Assembly: GCA_900548495.1 (NCBI GenBank)
Contig: URKT01000093.1
Location: forward strand, 1 to 7,642
Length of the DNA stretch: 7,642 nucleotides
DNA from: an uncultured Collinsella sp.
GTDB taxonomy: Bacteria; Actinomycetota; Coriobacteriia; Coriobacteriales; Coriobacteriaceae
Direction of reading: 5' to 3'
A program made the position numbers and the translations under genes. Below the pieces are notes generated by a model, which was not told where the DNA came from, ran no database searches, and saw nothing but the letters and a program-made list of their open reading frames with translations. Shown here one piece after another: positions 1 through 6,113 of this stretch. How positions within the stretch are numbered: the stretch's first letter is position 1; each line of letters begins with the position of its first letter.

Positions 1-1
1 T

Positions 2-39
2 CGCACGGAGAGCACATTAAGTGCTCTCCGGCTCGTGCG
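2..39. repeat. Strong two-part stem-loop at the left edge
   Basis: Bases 6-15 (CGGAGAGCAC) are perfectly complementary to 21-30 (GTGCTCTCCG) around a 5-base loop (ATTAA). An outer 4-bp helix (2-5 with 36-39) extends the stem, with GCTCG bulged on the 3' side. No T-run follows on the + strand, so it is not a standard intrinsic terminator in that direction. On the - strand the downstream side falls off the sequence, so a terminator there cannot be judged. A palindrome exactly at a contig edge would fit a dispersed repeat that broke the assembly, but that is inference. Confidence 0.6.
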
Positions 40-166
40 GAACTCGCGATCGACCTTATATATTTGCCCTCCCCGGGGCTCCCGCACAACGGAACCTCAG
101 TTGGGTTCTATCCCGTATGGCAGTCGCTTCGCTCCTGCCCGCCTTGGTTGTGAGGGCGATTTGGCG

Positions 167-195
167 TTGGAACGGTTCTTTTTCTGATATATGCT
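167..195 (+). promoter_or_regulatory. Candidate sigma-70-type promoter for the methyltransferase
   Basis: TTGGAA at 167-172 (4 of 6 to the -35 consensus) is followed after 17 bases by TATGCT at 190-195 (4 of 6 to the -10 consensus). An overlapping extended -10 reading, TG at 185-186 then TATATG at 188-193, is equally possible. Transcription would begin near 200, leaving a leader of about 50 bases before the GTG at 251. This agrees with 251, not 191, being the translation start. The match is moderate and by eye only. Confidence 0.3.
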
Positions 196-237
196 GGTTG
201 CGGCTCTTCTTTTGGGAGGAGTCGCTTTTTTGTTGCT

Positions 238-243
238 AGGAGG
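238..243 (+). promoter_or_regulatory. Ribosome binding site that fixes the methyltransferase start
   Basis: AGGAGG is a perfect Shine-Dalgarno core and lies 7 bases before the in-frame GTG at 251. The upstream ATG at 191 has only a T-rich stretch before it and no such site. A weaker alternative is GGAGGAG at 216-222 serving a TTG at 230, also in frame. Confidence 0.75.
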
Positions 244-250
244 TTGGCCC

Positions 251-1138
251 GTGGTTGATGGGGAGAATCGTTCTGAGCTGCTTGCTGCGGATTGGAATGG
301 CGAATGGATGCGTCTGCAGGCCGCTCGGCATCGGGCTGATGATTCTTTTGAATGGGATAAGCGGGCTCGGCATTTTCGGCCGTTGGAGACTGCCCCTTAT
401 GCTCGGGATTTTATAAAGCTGTTGGCGCTTGAGCCCGGCGAGTCGGTGCTTGATATGGGGTGTGGGGCTGGGTCGATTGCTATTCCGCTTGCTCAGGCTG
501 GGCATCCTGTGATTGCGGCTGATTTCTCCCCCGCCATGCTGGGCACGCTTGATGCCGGCATTGAGTACTACGGGCTCGAGGGGCGCATAACGCCGCTTGA
601 GCTTGCTTGGGATGATGATTGGGATTTGGTTGGACCGGTCGCGAAAGCGGTGGATGTTGCCTTTGCCAGTCGCTCTGTCACCACGACCAACCTAAAAGGC
701 GCGCTTACCAAGCTTGATCGTACGGCTCGTCGGCGTTGTGCTGTCACGATGGTCGCCAACTCCAGCCCGCGCTATGACCTGCACCTGATGAACGCCATCG
801 GTGCCTCGGTTACCTGCAGTAATGGCTTTGTGTATGCTTTTAATATCCTCATTCAGATGGGTGCCCTGCCGCAGGTTACGTACTTTGAATCGCCTCGTCG
901 CGATACCTTCGATAACCTTGAAGCGGGCGTAGCAGATTTTTCCCGTATGCTCGAGCATGGCAACGAGGATAAGGTCGACCGTCTGCGCGACTACATCGCC
1001 CAGCACATGATTGAGAACCCCCATGCCGGTGAGCCGGGCTCCAAGGGTGTGCCGCAGGGACGCTATATGCTCGACCACGTCCGCAAGGTCCGTTGGGCGT
1101 TTATTGCATGGGAGCCGGTCTCTGCACCCCGCTCATAG
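251..1138 (+). CDS. Class I SAM-dependent methyltransferase
   Basis: The predicted soluble cytoplasmic enzyme of 295 residues transfers a methyl group from S-adenosylmethionine; its acceptor is unknown. Seen: a motif I glycine-rich loop, VLDMGCGAGS, at about residues 66-75. It is followed by an acidic motif II residue at the end of the second strand (VIAADFSPAML, D91), where the SAM ribose hydroxyls would bind. The N-terminal part carries a WDKRARHF stretch typical of small-molecule or UbiE-like methyltransferases. The C-terminal third matches no acceptor domain I recognise. The start is taken as GTG 251 because of the AGGAGG site at 238-243. Starting at ATG 191 would add about 20 hydrophobic residues that mimic a membrane anchor. 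The first roughly 280 bases favour T-ending codons (GAT, GCT, TTT), while later parts use more C-ending codons. The following yhbY gene is 158 bases away and probably independent. Confident in fold, not in substrate. Confidence 0.85.
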   Translation: MVDGENRSELLAADWNGEWMRLQAARHRADDSFEWDKRARHFRPLETAPYARDFIKLLALEPGESVLDMGCGAGSIAIPLAQAGHPVIAADFSPAMLGTLDAGIEYYGLEGRITPLELAWDDDWDLVGPVAKAVDVAFASRSVTTTNLKGALTKLDRTARRRCAVTMVANSSPRYDLHLMNAIGASVTCSNGFVYAFNILIQMGALPQVTYFESPRRDTFDNLEAGVADFSRMLEHGNEDKVDRLRDYIAQHMIENPHAGEPGSKGVPQGRYMLDHVRKVRWAFIAWEPVSAPRS

Positions 1139-1254
1139 CCTGTTCGCAGCCCGCACTGCCCACTCACTCGGCATCCGCATTCTTTTTGAACTGGGCAAAC
1201 GCGCTCCACACCGCACCGTTCCTGCGCTATCGTGGGACAGCTCACGTAAATTAA

Positions 1255-1270
1255 GGCCCCGTCGCGGGGC
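1255..1270 (+). repeat. GC-rich hairpin in the yhbY leader
   Basis: GCCCC at 1256-1260 pairs with GGGGC at 1266-1270 around GTCGC. The right arm also forms a GGGGCGCCCC palindrome (1266-1275), so two folds compete. It lies 26 bases before the yhbY ATG and is not followed by a T-run. It may be a leader structure, or the end of the methyltransferase transcript. No good promoter was found between 1139 and 1254. Confidence 0.4.
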
Positions 1271-1296
1271 GCCCCATACATAGAAAGCGAGAACCC

Positions 1297-1596
1297 ATGG
1301 CACTGACAGGAGCACAGGTCAAGCAGCTTCGCAGCATGGCCCATCACCTCAACCCCGCCATCATCATCGGTAAGTCCGATGTCAACGAGGGCACCGTCGA
1401 GCAGACGGTCGCCTACCTGGAGAAGCACGAGCTCGTTAAGTGCTCCGTGCTCGATGGCTCCAGCCTTTCCGCCCGCGAGGCCGCCGAGGAGCTCGCCGAG
1501 CGTTGCCACGCCGAGGTCGTCCAGGTCATCGGCCGCAAGTTCTCACTGTATCGCGAGTCCTCGCGCAAGGACATCGAGAAGATCAAGCTCGTCTAA
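1297..1596 (+). CDS. yhbY: YhbY-family CRM-domain RNA-binding protein
   Basis: This 99-residue protein is a single CRM domain, the usual length for YhbY. In other bacteria the family associates with pre-50S ribosomal particles and assists large-subunit assembly. Seen: the N-terminal LTGAQVKQLRSMAHHLNP helix, then the IIIGKSDVNEGTVEQ segment holding the GKxxVxEG-type loop used for RNA contact. These are followed by HELVKCSVLD, a helix rich in E and A, and the conserved ending VVQVIGRKFSLYRES. The ATG at 1297 gives the exact family N-terminus. Its ribosome site is purine-rich but weak (GAAAGCGAG, about 1282-1290). It is monocistronic by appearance: the upstream gene is 158 bases away and a strong terminator starts 39 bases after the stop. 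The regulator gene converges on it. Codon use is strongly C/G-ending, as expected for a well-expressed gene. Confidence 0.95.
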   Translation: MALTGAQVKQLRSMAHHLNPAIIIGKSDVNEGTVEQTVAYLEKHELVKCSVLDGSSLSAREAAEELAERCHAEVVQVIGRKFSLYRESSRKDIEKIKLV

Positions 1597-1634
1597 GAGC
1601 CAATGATCCGGCGAGCCAACATATAGCAAGCTTA

Positions 1635-1667
1635 CGGGTGCCCAAGTACTTCGGGCGCCCGTTTTTT
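1635..1667 (+). terminator. Intrinsic terminator of yhbY
   Basis: CGGGTGCCC (1635-1643) pairs with GGGCGCCCG (1653-1661) over 9 bp with one G-U wobble. The 9-base loop contains AAGTACTT. Six Ts (1662-1667) follow immediately. The stop codon of the convergent regulator gene (1666-1668 on the - strand) overlaps this T-run. In the - direction the same hairpin lies just after that stop but lacks a U-tract beyond it, so it would be a poor terminator that way. Confidence 0.9.
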
Positions 1668-4665
1668 ATCGCTCGACCAGCACGCGATTGAGCCGCCCCT
1701 CCACCAAGCGCTCGTATAGGCGCCGCGTCTCGGGCTCGGGCACGCCATTGACCTGTTCCCTCAGATGGTGCATATGCCCGCTGTACAGCTCGACGATATC
1801 GCGCCGCCGCCCCGCCGCACTGTAGACGCGCATGGCGCAGCGCACCATATCCTCGCGCGACGTTTCCTGCCGAAGCCCCGACTCCGCCAGCCAAATCGCC
1901 GACTGCAGATCGTTTTCTTCTAGAGCGGCATTTGCTCCCTTAATCATGCAATCGATATACTTTGACTGCATAATGCGTCGCATACGCAAAAAGTAGGTGG
2001 GATTACAGCCATTGGGAACATACAGCGGTCCGGCATAAAGCTGCTCAATCTTAAGGCACAGCTCAACTAAATGGGGCCCGCGCGCACCCGTGCGATTTCC
2101 CAAAACCTCGCGGCTTATCTGGTCAAACAGCCGTACATCGGTCTTGACGTAGTCGCCGTTGAGCCCAATGCATTCATTTTGGATGAGCACGCACGACTTG
2201 CCATCCGGCGTCGGTCCCAAAGCCGACCGCAAGCGCGATATCGTCGAGTACAGGTTGTTGCGGGCGCTATTAAACTCGGCATGGGGCCACAGCTCCATGG
2301 CCAGCGTCTCACGATCGACGAGCGCATCCATGCCCAGCGCAAGCCGCTCGGCAAGCGTCGCCGCCTTCTTGCGGCGCCACATTTTGTCCGTGATGGGAAA
2401 CCCATCGCGCTCGGCGCGAAACGCACCAAACATGCGAATCTCGATATGGTCGATGGTATCAACGGCTTCAACCTCGCCGGCCTGGAACAGGCGCTCACCC
2501 TCCCCTTCCAAATCGTCGCGCAGCGAGTACCGCGACAGCTCGCGCACGGGAAGCTTCTTGCGTATCCTGCCCGCCGGCTCGCCCAGACAATGCATGGCAA
2601 GGCGCGCAAAGAGCCGATACGATGGCTCTAGAATCCCCGCGCGATTCATGGACATCCAGGCCGCAAGATCGCTATCTCGTCCCGCGCACGCCAAATGCAG
2701 CGCCACCATCCAGGCCTCCGCTCCACCAACCTGCGTCTGGCTTATATCGAGCAACTCCGCTTCCTCGCGCACCGAAACCATCGAGGTGTTACGCAGATAT
2801 GCCGCGCGCTCCAGCAGCAATGCGTTATCGCGCATGTACGCAATCGACTCCTCGGCAAGTTTGAGCACTTGGACCGCACGGAACTTTGCATTAACCGGCC
2901 GTCCCTCTGCCAGCGACTGCCAGCCTTCTAGCAACAGCCCAAACAGCTGAATCTGGTTGTCGCGCATGCGCACGGCAAAACGATCGAGCTCGTTGAACGC
3001 CGCATCGTCGGTTACCGGCAAGCCGGAAAGGAGCCGCCGTGCCGCCAACACCATGCGCACCCAGATAGCCATCGCCTTAAGCCCACGTACGTCGAGCGCC
3101 TCCCGCACCACCGTCATCTCGTCGTCGCGCTCGTCGGTTCCCGCAAACGACCCATCAAAGAGCTCCACCAGCATGCTATCGGCCCGTATAACAATCCCCG
3201 CGACGTCGAGCTCGCAGTCATAGGCCTTGCTCGTTTTGAGCTGCTGTAGAACGCCGCTGTCATCTCCCCGTTCGGTCAGGCAGCGCTTGACCTCGATATG
3301 CGCAGACAACATATCGAGTGCGGTGTGAGATGCCTCGATTTCTGGCACGGCCAGGTTCGTAGGAAGCCCAAGCCCGTTGTCCCCATAGCAAACTGCCGTC
3401 AGTGTCTGGGCCACCCTCCATGAAACAGGGTCTATTTCGCAGGCCGCCCGTTCGCCCCCGCGCTCGATAACCGATGCCATATAGCGAGCGAGCTTTGTAT
3501 TGGACACGCTGACCGCTGCCAGATATACGCCAAGCGCTTCGGCAGGCGTTGGCTCTGGAGCCGGATCGTCGGCATCGATCGTGCCCAGCGCTGCTCGGCA
3601 GATATCGGCCCCGTGCCCCGTCAGAGCAAGATCGACCCCATACTGTCCAGCAAGTTCAAGGACCGCTTCACGGTCCAGAAAGGCGTCCGCCAGGCCCATC
3701 GCCGCATCGCATCGGCCCGCCTTAAGCAAAATCCGGGCCGCCCTCGGAACAAGTTCGGGGCGAACCTCGGCCACCAACTTACGCAAGCGCAAGCGTCCGT
3801 TATCCTCCGTGCCTAGACACGTAAAACTCCGCTCGGCGGGATCCAAGCCAAAGATCGGGTAGTCGCGTACAAAGTAGGACTGGTCGACCATCGACAGCCT
3901 CACCCCACAGGCCTCGAGTTCTGCGATATTGCCCTCGCCCATCAAAACCATGAGACATGCCACGCAAAACAGCGCATTATTGTCGAGTGAAGCCAGATCG
4001 GCAAGTGCCGCGCCATACACGTTGACAATCTCGTTTTCGAGCAGGCCGGCTACGTCGCCTTGGCCATACAGACCTGTCTGCAATGCCGAAACGAGCTCGG
4101 GCACGCCCTGCGTGAGCTGATAAAAGTCGAGCGATGTGCTGATCGAAAACGCCGATGCCCACGCCGAATACTCATAGGCATGCACCTTGAGCATCTGCGC
4201 ATTGATCTTAACCGAATCGCCCAGCCCATGAATCAGCTGACGATTTGAAGGACGGCAGGAGATAAAGACCCCTACCCCCATAGCGCGCAGGCCGCGAATC
4301 CTGTCGATGAGGTCTTCGGTATCGTGCTGATCGAGGTTTGGCACATTATCAATCGCGATAAGGGAGTGCGGTTTGTCTTTGAGTTCTTCGGCAACCACCT
4401 CGAGCTGCATAAACACCTCGCGCCCAGTGGCGCGATCGGCCTCGATAATCCGCACGGGGCCTCGCGTCGGGTCGCATTTAACCTCATGGGTGTACTGCAG
4501 CAGCACCGAGGTCTTCCCAAACCCGTCGGGCGCATAAAGAACCACGATGCCGGCCTTTCGGCCCTTGGCGATAAGCTCATTCATCAAGCGTTCGCGTCGC
4601 ACCATATAGCCTCCGCCCAGCGGCATCAGCTCGAGGTCGTCTATACCGCTCAAATCATTTACCAT
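1666..4665 (-). CDS. MalT-like STAND NTPase with C-terminal SARP winged helix and BTAD domain
   Basis: A 999-residue cytoplasmic transcriptional regulator. Seen, in order: residues 20-35 resemble the VxRxRL entry of MalT-type NTPases. A Walker A loop follows at 45-52 (APDGFGKT, Lys51), then a Walker B strand at 102-106 (LIAID) and a VFISCRPS strand at 133-140 in sensor position. From about 300 to 735 the protein looks wholly helical and probably TPR-like. An OmpR/SARP-type winged helix spans 741-835, starting IEIRMFGAFRAERDG, with the recognition helix region SARNNLYSTISRLRSALG at 800-817. A BTAD segment runs from about 840 to 990 (LYAGPLYVPNG, QSAIWLAESGL, then EPETRRLYERLV). Known for these families: the NTPase oligomerises with nucleotide and inducer, and winged helix plus BTAD binds direct repeats at promoters. 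The ATG at 4665 is preceded by GAGGAG (4671-4676), 5 bases away. The target genes and the ligand are unknown. Nearby nagB is a candidate target only by position. The domain order is the reverse of AfsR. Confidence 0.88.
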   Translation of the reverse strand: MVNDLSGIDDLELMPLGGGYMVRRERLMNELIAKGRKAGIVVLYAPDGFGKTSVLLQYTHEVKCDPTRGPVRIIEADRATGREVFMQLEVVAEELKDKPHSLIAIDNVPNLDQHDTEDLIDRIRGLRAMGVGVFISCRPSNRQLIHGLGDSVKINAQMLKVHAYEYSAWASAFSISTSLDFYQLTQGVPELVSALQTGLYGQGDVAGLLENEIVNVYGAALADLASLDNNALFCVACLMVLMGEGNIAELEACGVRLSMVDQSYFVRDYPIFGLDPAERSFTCLGTEDNGRLRLRKLVAEVRPELVPRAARILLKAGRCDAAMGLADAFLDREAVLELAGQYGVDLALTGHGADICRAALGTIDADDPAPEPTPAEALGVYLAAVSVSNTKLARYMASVIERGGERAACEIDPVSWRVAQTLTAVCYGDNGLGLPTNLAVPEIEASHTALDMLSAHIEVKRCLTERGDDSGVLQQLKTSKAYDCELDVAGIVIRADSMLVELFDGSFAGTDERDDEMTVVREALDVRGLKAMAIWVRMVLAARRLLSGLPVTDDAAFNELDRFAVRMRDNQIQLFGLLLEGWQSLAEGRPVNAKFRAVQVLKLAEESIAYMRDNALLLERAAYLRNTSMVSVREEAELLDISQTQVGGAEAWMVALHLACAGRDSDLAAWMSMNRAGILEPSYRLFARLAMHCLGEPAGRIRKKLPVRELSRYSLRDDLEGEGERLFQAGEVEAVDTIDHIEIRMFGAFRAERDGFPITDKMWRRKKAATLAERLALGMDALVDRETLAMELWPHAEFNSARNNLYSTISRLRSALGPTPDGKSCVLIQNECIGLNGDYVKTDVRLFDQISREVLGNRTGARGPHLVELCLKIEQLYAGPLYVPNGCNPTYFLRMRRIMQSKYIDCMIKGANAALEENDLQSAIWLAESGLRQETSREDMVRCAMRVYSAAGRRRDIVELYSGHMHHLREQVNGVPEPETRRLYERLVEGRLNRVLVER

Positions 4666-4792
4666 GCCCGCTCCTCAACTCGACCGTATGGACACTGTAG
4701 CCGCAAGACCATACAAGCCGCGCTATGAATAGAGCGACCTTGTGTTTTAGGTTGTCTTTTGGTACGCAAGCGGCAAGTTTTTGTACAGCGAG

Positions 4793-4826
4793 GGCCGATT
4801 GTTATTAATCCCCCGACTAATCGGTC
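4793..4826. repeat. Inverted repeat upstream of the regulator
   Basis: GGCCGATT (4793-4800) pairs with AATCGGTC (4819-4826) over 8 positions with one G-U type mismatch, separated by 18 bases. An internal CCGA/TCGG pair (4813-4816 and 4821-4824) competes for the right arm. It is about 130-160 bases before the regulator ATG. Arms spaced about 26 bases centre-to-centre and without a T-run suggest a protein site more than a terminator. The assignment is speculative. Confidence 0.3.
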
Positions 4827-4842
4827 TTTAAGCAGGTAAATG

Positions 4843-4858
4843 AGCTTGTCAGCTTGTC
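4843..4858. repeat. Tandem 8-base direct repeat
   Basis: AGCTTGTC occurs twice with no gap (4843-4850 and 4851-4858), roughly 180-190 bases upstream of the regulator start. SARP-type regulators bind short direct repeats, usually spaced by 11 or 22 bases. This 8-base spacing does not match that pattern, so the repeat may be chance. Confidence 0.3.
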
Positions 4859-5053
4859 CCATCTAAGCGGCAGTGTAACGCAGATGAACAAGGTTCAGCC
4901 ATGTCATTCAACTCGCCTAGCACCCGCTACCGTCTACGACCTTCTAGTGGCATTTTTGCATAGAATCTGGTATGGAATGAATCAAACTGTTGGGCATCCG
5001 GCATTCGTCAAGCTTGCGGCAAGATTTTGGTCAAGCGGGCGAAAAGGGATAGC

Positions 5054-5081
5054 AAAAAGGCCCCCGCAAAGCGGAGGCCTT
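5054..5081 (-). terminator. Intrinsic terminator of nagB
   Basis: Read on the - strand, AAGGCCTCCGC pairs with GCGGGGGCCTT over 11 positions with one wobble and a TTT loop (stem arms at 5071-5081 and 5057-5067). The end of the descending arm merges into a run of five Ts (plus-strand As 5054-5058). It begins 33 bases after the nagB stop codon, the usual distance. It separates nagB from the regulator, so the two are not expected to be co-transcribed unless there is read-through. Confidence 0.88.
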
Positions 5082-5113
5082 AGGCAAGGCTATGCCGAGG
5101 TGTAGGATTCGCG

Positions 5114-5842
5114 CTACTCGCAGAGCGAAAGGGCGGCCTCGTCGGCAACGACAACGCAGTTGGTGTGCAGCTGCAGGATCGAAGCCGGGCACTCGGGCGT
5201 AACCGGACCATAGCACATGTCATGCACGGCCTGAGCCTTGGCCTCGCCGTTGGCGACGACCAGGATCATGCGGGCATACATGATGGTCTGGGTACCCATG
5301 GTGTAGGCCTGACGGGGAACATCGTCGATGCTGTCGAACAGGCGGCTGTTGGCCTGAATGGTGCTCTCGGTGAGGTCGACGCAGTGCGTGCCCTTGGAGA
5401 AGTGGTCATCGGGCTCGTTGAAACCGATGTGGCCGTTGTTGCCAATGCCGAGCAGCTGCAGATCCGGATAACCGGCGGCGGCGACGATCTTGTCGTACTC
5501 AGAGCAGGCAGCGGCGGCGTCGGGGTTGGAACCGTCGGGCACATGCGTGTTGTTCAGGTCGATGTTGATGTGATCGAAGAAGTTCTCACGCATGAAGTAG
5601 TGATAGCTCTGGGGATCGTCGTGCGAAAGGCCGCGATACTCGTCCAGGTTGTAGGTGCTGACCTCGGCAAAGTCGACGTCGCCCTTCTCGTACCAAGCAG
5701 CGAGCTGCTTGTAGGCACCGATCGGGGTGGAGCCGGTGGCAAGGCCCAGCACGCAATCGGGCTTGAGGATAACCTGCGCCGAGATGATATTGGCGGCCTT
5801 GCGGCTCATATCCTCGTAGTCTTTAGCTTTAATGATCTTCAT
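5114..5842 (-). CDS. nagB: Glucosamine-6-phosphate deaminase
   Basis: The enzyme converts glucosamine-6-phosphate to fructose-6-phosphate and ammonia in the cytoplasm, feeding amino sugars into glycolysis. At 242 residues it has the length of Gram-positive NagB proteins, shorter than the 266 of Escherichia coli. Seen: the phosphate-binding LGLATGSTPIGAY at 32-44, TYNLDEYRGL at 63-72 with the general-base Asp67, and GIGNNGHIGFNEP at 132-144 with His138 and Glu143. The conserved segment TESTIQANSRLF lies at 158-169, and YTMGTQTIMYARMI at 180-193. Position 136 is Asn where E. coli NagB has Asp141, a difference I believe is common in the short Gram-positive form. The ATG at 5842 has AAAGGA (5849-5854) 6 bases upstream and gives the family N-terminus MKIIKAKDYE. 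The frame stays open further upstream but that part is unlike any NagB. It ends in a clear terminator, and its 271-base leader suggests its own promoter and control. Confidence 0.97.
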   Translation of the reverse strand: MKIIKAKDYEDMSRKAANIISAQVILKPDCVLGLATGSTPIGAYKQLAAWYEKGDVDFAEVSTYNLDEYRGLSHDDPQSYHYFMRENFFDHINIDLNNTHVPDGSNPDAAAACSEYDKIVAAAGYPDLQLLGIGNNGHIGFNEPDDHFSKGTHCVDLTESTIQANSRLFDSIDDVPRQAYTMGTQTIMYARMILVVANGEAKAQAVHDMCYGPVTPECPASILQLHTNCVVVADEAALSLCE

Positions 5843-5907
5843 TACGCGTCCTTTCTCGTACAAGAGAGGCAAGGCTCCCTTACAAGCACTTGCCCGCGGC
5901 CCGCGTC

Positions 5908-5930
5908 GGCCGCAACCAACGTGTGCGGCC
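5908..5930. repeat. 7-bp inverted repeat in the nagB leader
   Basis: GGCCGCA (5908-5914) and TGCGGCC (5924-5930) are perfectly complementary around the 9-base loop ACCAACGTG. The element lies 66-88 bases upstream of the nagB ATG, in a locally GC-rich stretch (5890-5930). It could be an operator or an mRNA leader hairpin. GC richness alone also makes such repeats more likely. Confidence 0.4.
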
Positions 5931-6041
5931 ACCAGGGCGAGGTCGCGTAATGTATGTGTCTCGTGTCTAGCCGCGTCGAGGCCCCTGCCCGTCCACGGTG
6001 ACCCAAAGCTGTTTAGCTTCGGACAAATCTCATCTTGCCAC

Positions 6042-6071
6042 GGAGGGCGTCCTCTTTCAAGGGCGCCCTCC
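6042..6071 (-). terminator. Long GC stem-loop after the IIA gene, probable transcript end
   Basis: GGAGGGCGTCC (6042-6052) pairs with GGGCGCCCTCC (6061-6071) over 11 positions with one wobble or mismatch and an 8-base loop, a very stable hairpin. It starts 42 bases beyond the stop of the IIA gene, where a terminator is expected. Neither strand has a proper T-run next to it; on the - strand GTGGCAAGATGAGATTTG follows. It may be a Rho-assisted or U-less terminator, an mRNA-stabilising stem, or an attenuator ahead of nagB. Confidence 0.5.
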
Positions 6072-6113
6072 ATAAACGTGTTTGAATTGTAGGCTAATGG
6101 CCACGTGCACTTG

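Larger units (their letters stand above)
4666..5053. other. Gene-free region between nagB and the regulator
   Basis: About 390 bases with lower GC than the neighbouring genes, lying upstream of the regulator and downstream of nagB. It must hold the regulator promoter, but I found no convincing -35/-10 pair on the - strand. The best pieces are isolated TTGCCG and TTGCGT hexamers (about 4768-4776) without a matching -10. It contains an inverted repeat (4793-4826) and a tandem 8-base repeat (4843-4858), entered separately. Short open frames here have no ribosome site and no recognisable protein pattern. No RNA gene is recognised. Confidence 0.6.
5843..6113 (-). promoter_or_regulatory. nagB: nagB leader with several inverted repeats
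   Basis: This 271-base gap should hold the nagB promoter. Three palindromic elements are visible: GGCCGCA/TGCGGCC (5908-5914 and 5924-5930, 7 bp, 9-base loop), AAGCT-GTTT-AGCTT (6006-6019), and the long stem at 6042-6071. The best -10-like hexamer on the - strand is TACATT (about 5949-5954), but its only partner, TCGACG, is 19 bases away. No match to the DasR/NagR-type operator (TGGTCTAGACCA-like) was found by eye. An in-frame extension of nagB across it is open but not credible. Confidence 0.4.

Noticed and set aside
91..117. tRNA T-arm-like segment (GGGTTCTATCCC)
   Set aside because: The loop would be 6 bases, no acceptor, D or anticodon arms can be formed around it, and no CCA end is present.
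21..239. 72-codon open frame at the left end
   Set aside because: It has no ribosome site, starts inside the hairpin, and its peptide resembles no family.
1157..1187. Possible terminator after the methyltransferase
   Set aside because: Only a 4-bp TGCC/GGCA stem, with six bases between the stem and the T-rich run (TTCTTTTT). It is too weak to call.
2071..2950. Long + strand open frames (186 and 263 codons) within the regulator gene
   Set aside because: They are antisense to the winged helix and BTAD region, low in recognisable pattern and rich in Arg, Ser and Pro, as expected of frame shadows in GC-rich DNA.
4854..5105. 83-codon + strand frame in the nagB-regulator gap
   Set aside because: It uses a TTG start without a Shine-Dalgarno site and runs into the nagB terminator, with no recognisable domain.
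5165..5950. 261-codon open frame on the + strand opposite nagB
   Set aside because: It lies fully antisense to a clear nagB with intact motifs. Its composition is a mirror of the GC-biased codons, and it shows no ribosome site or known domain.
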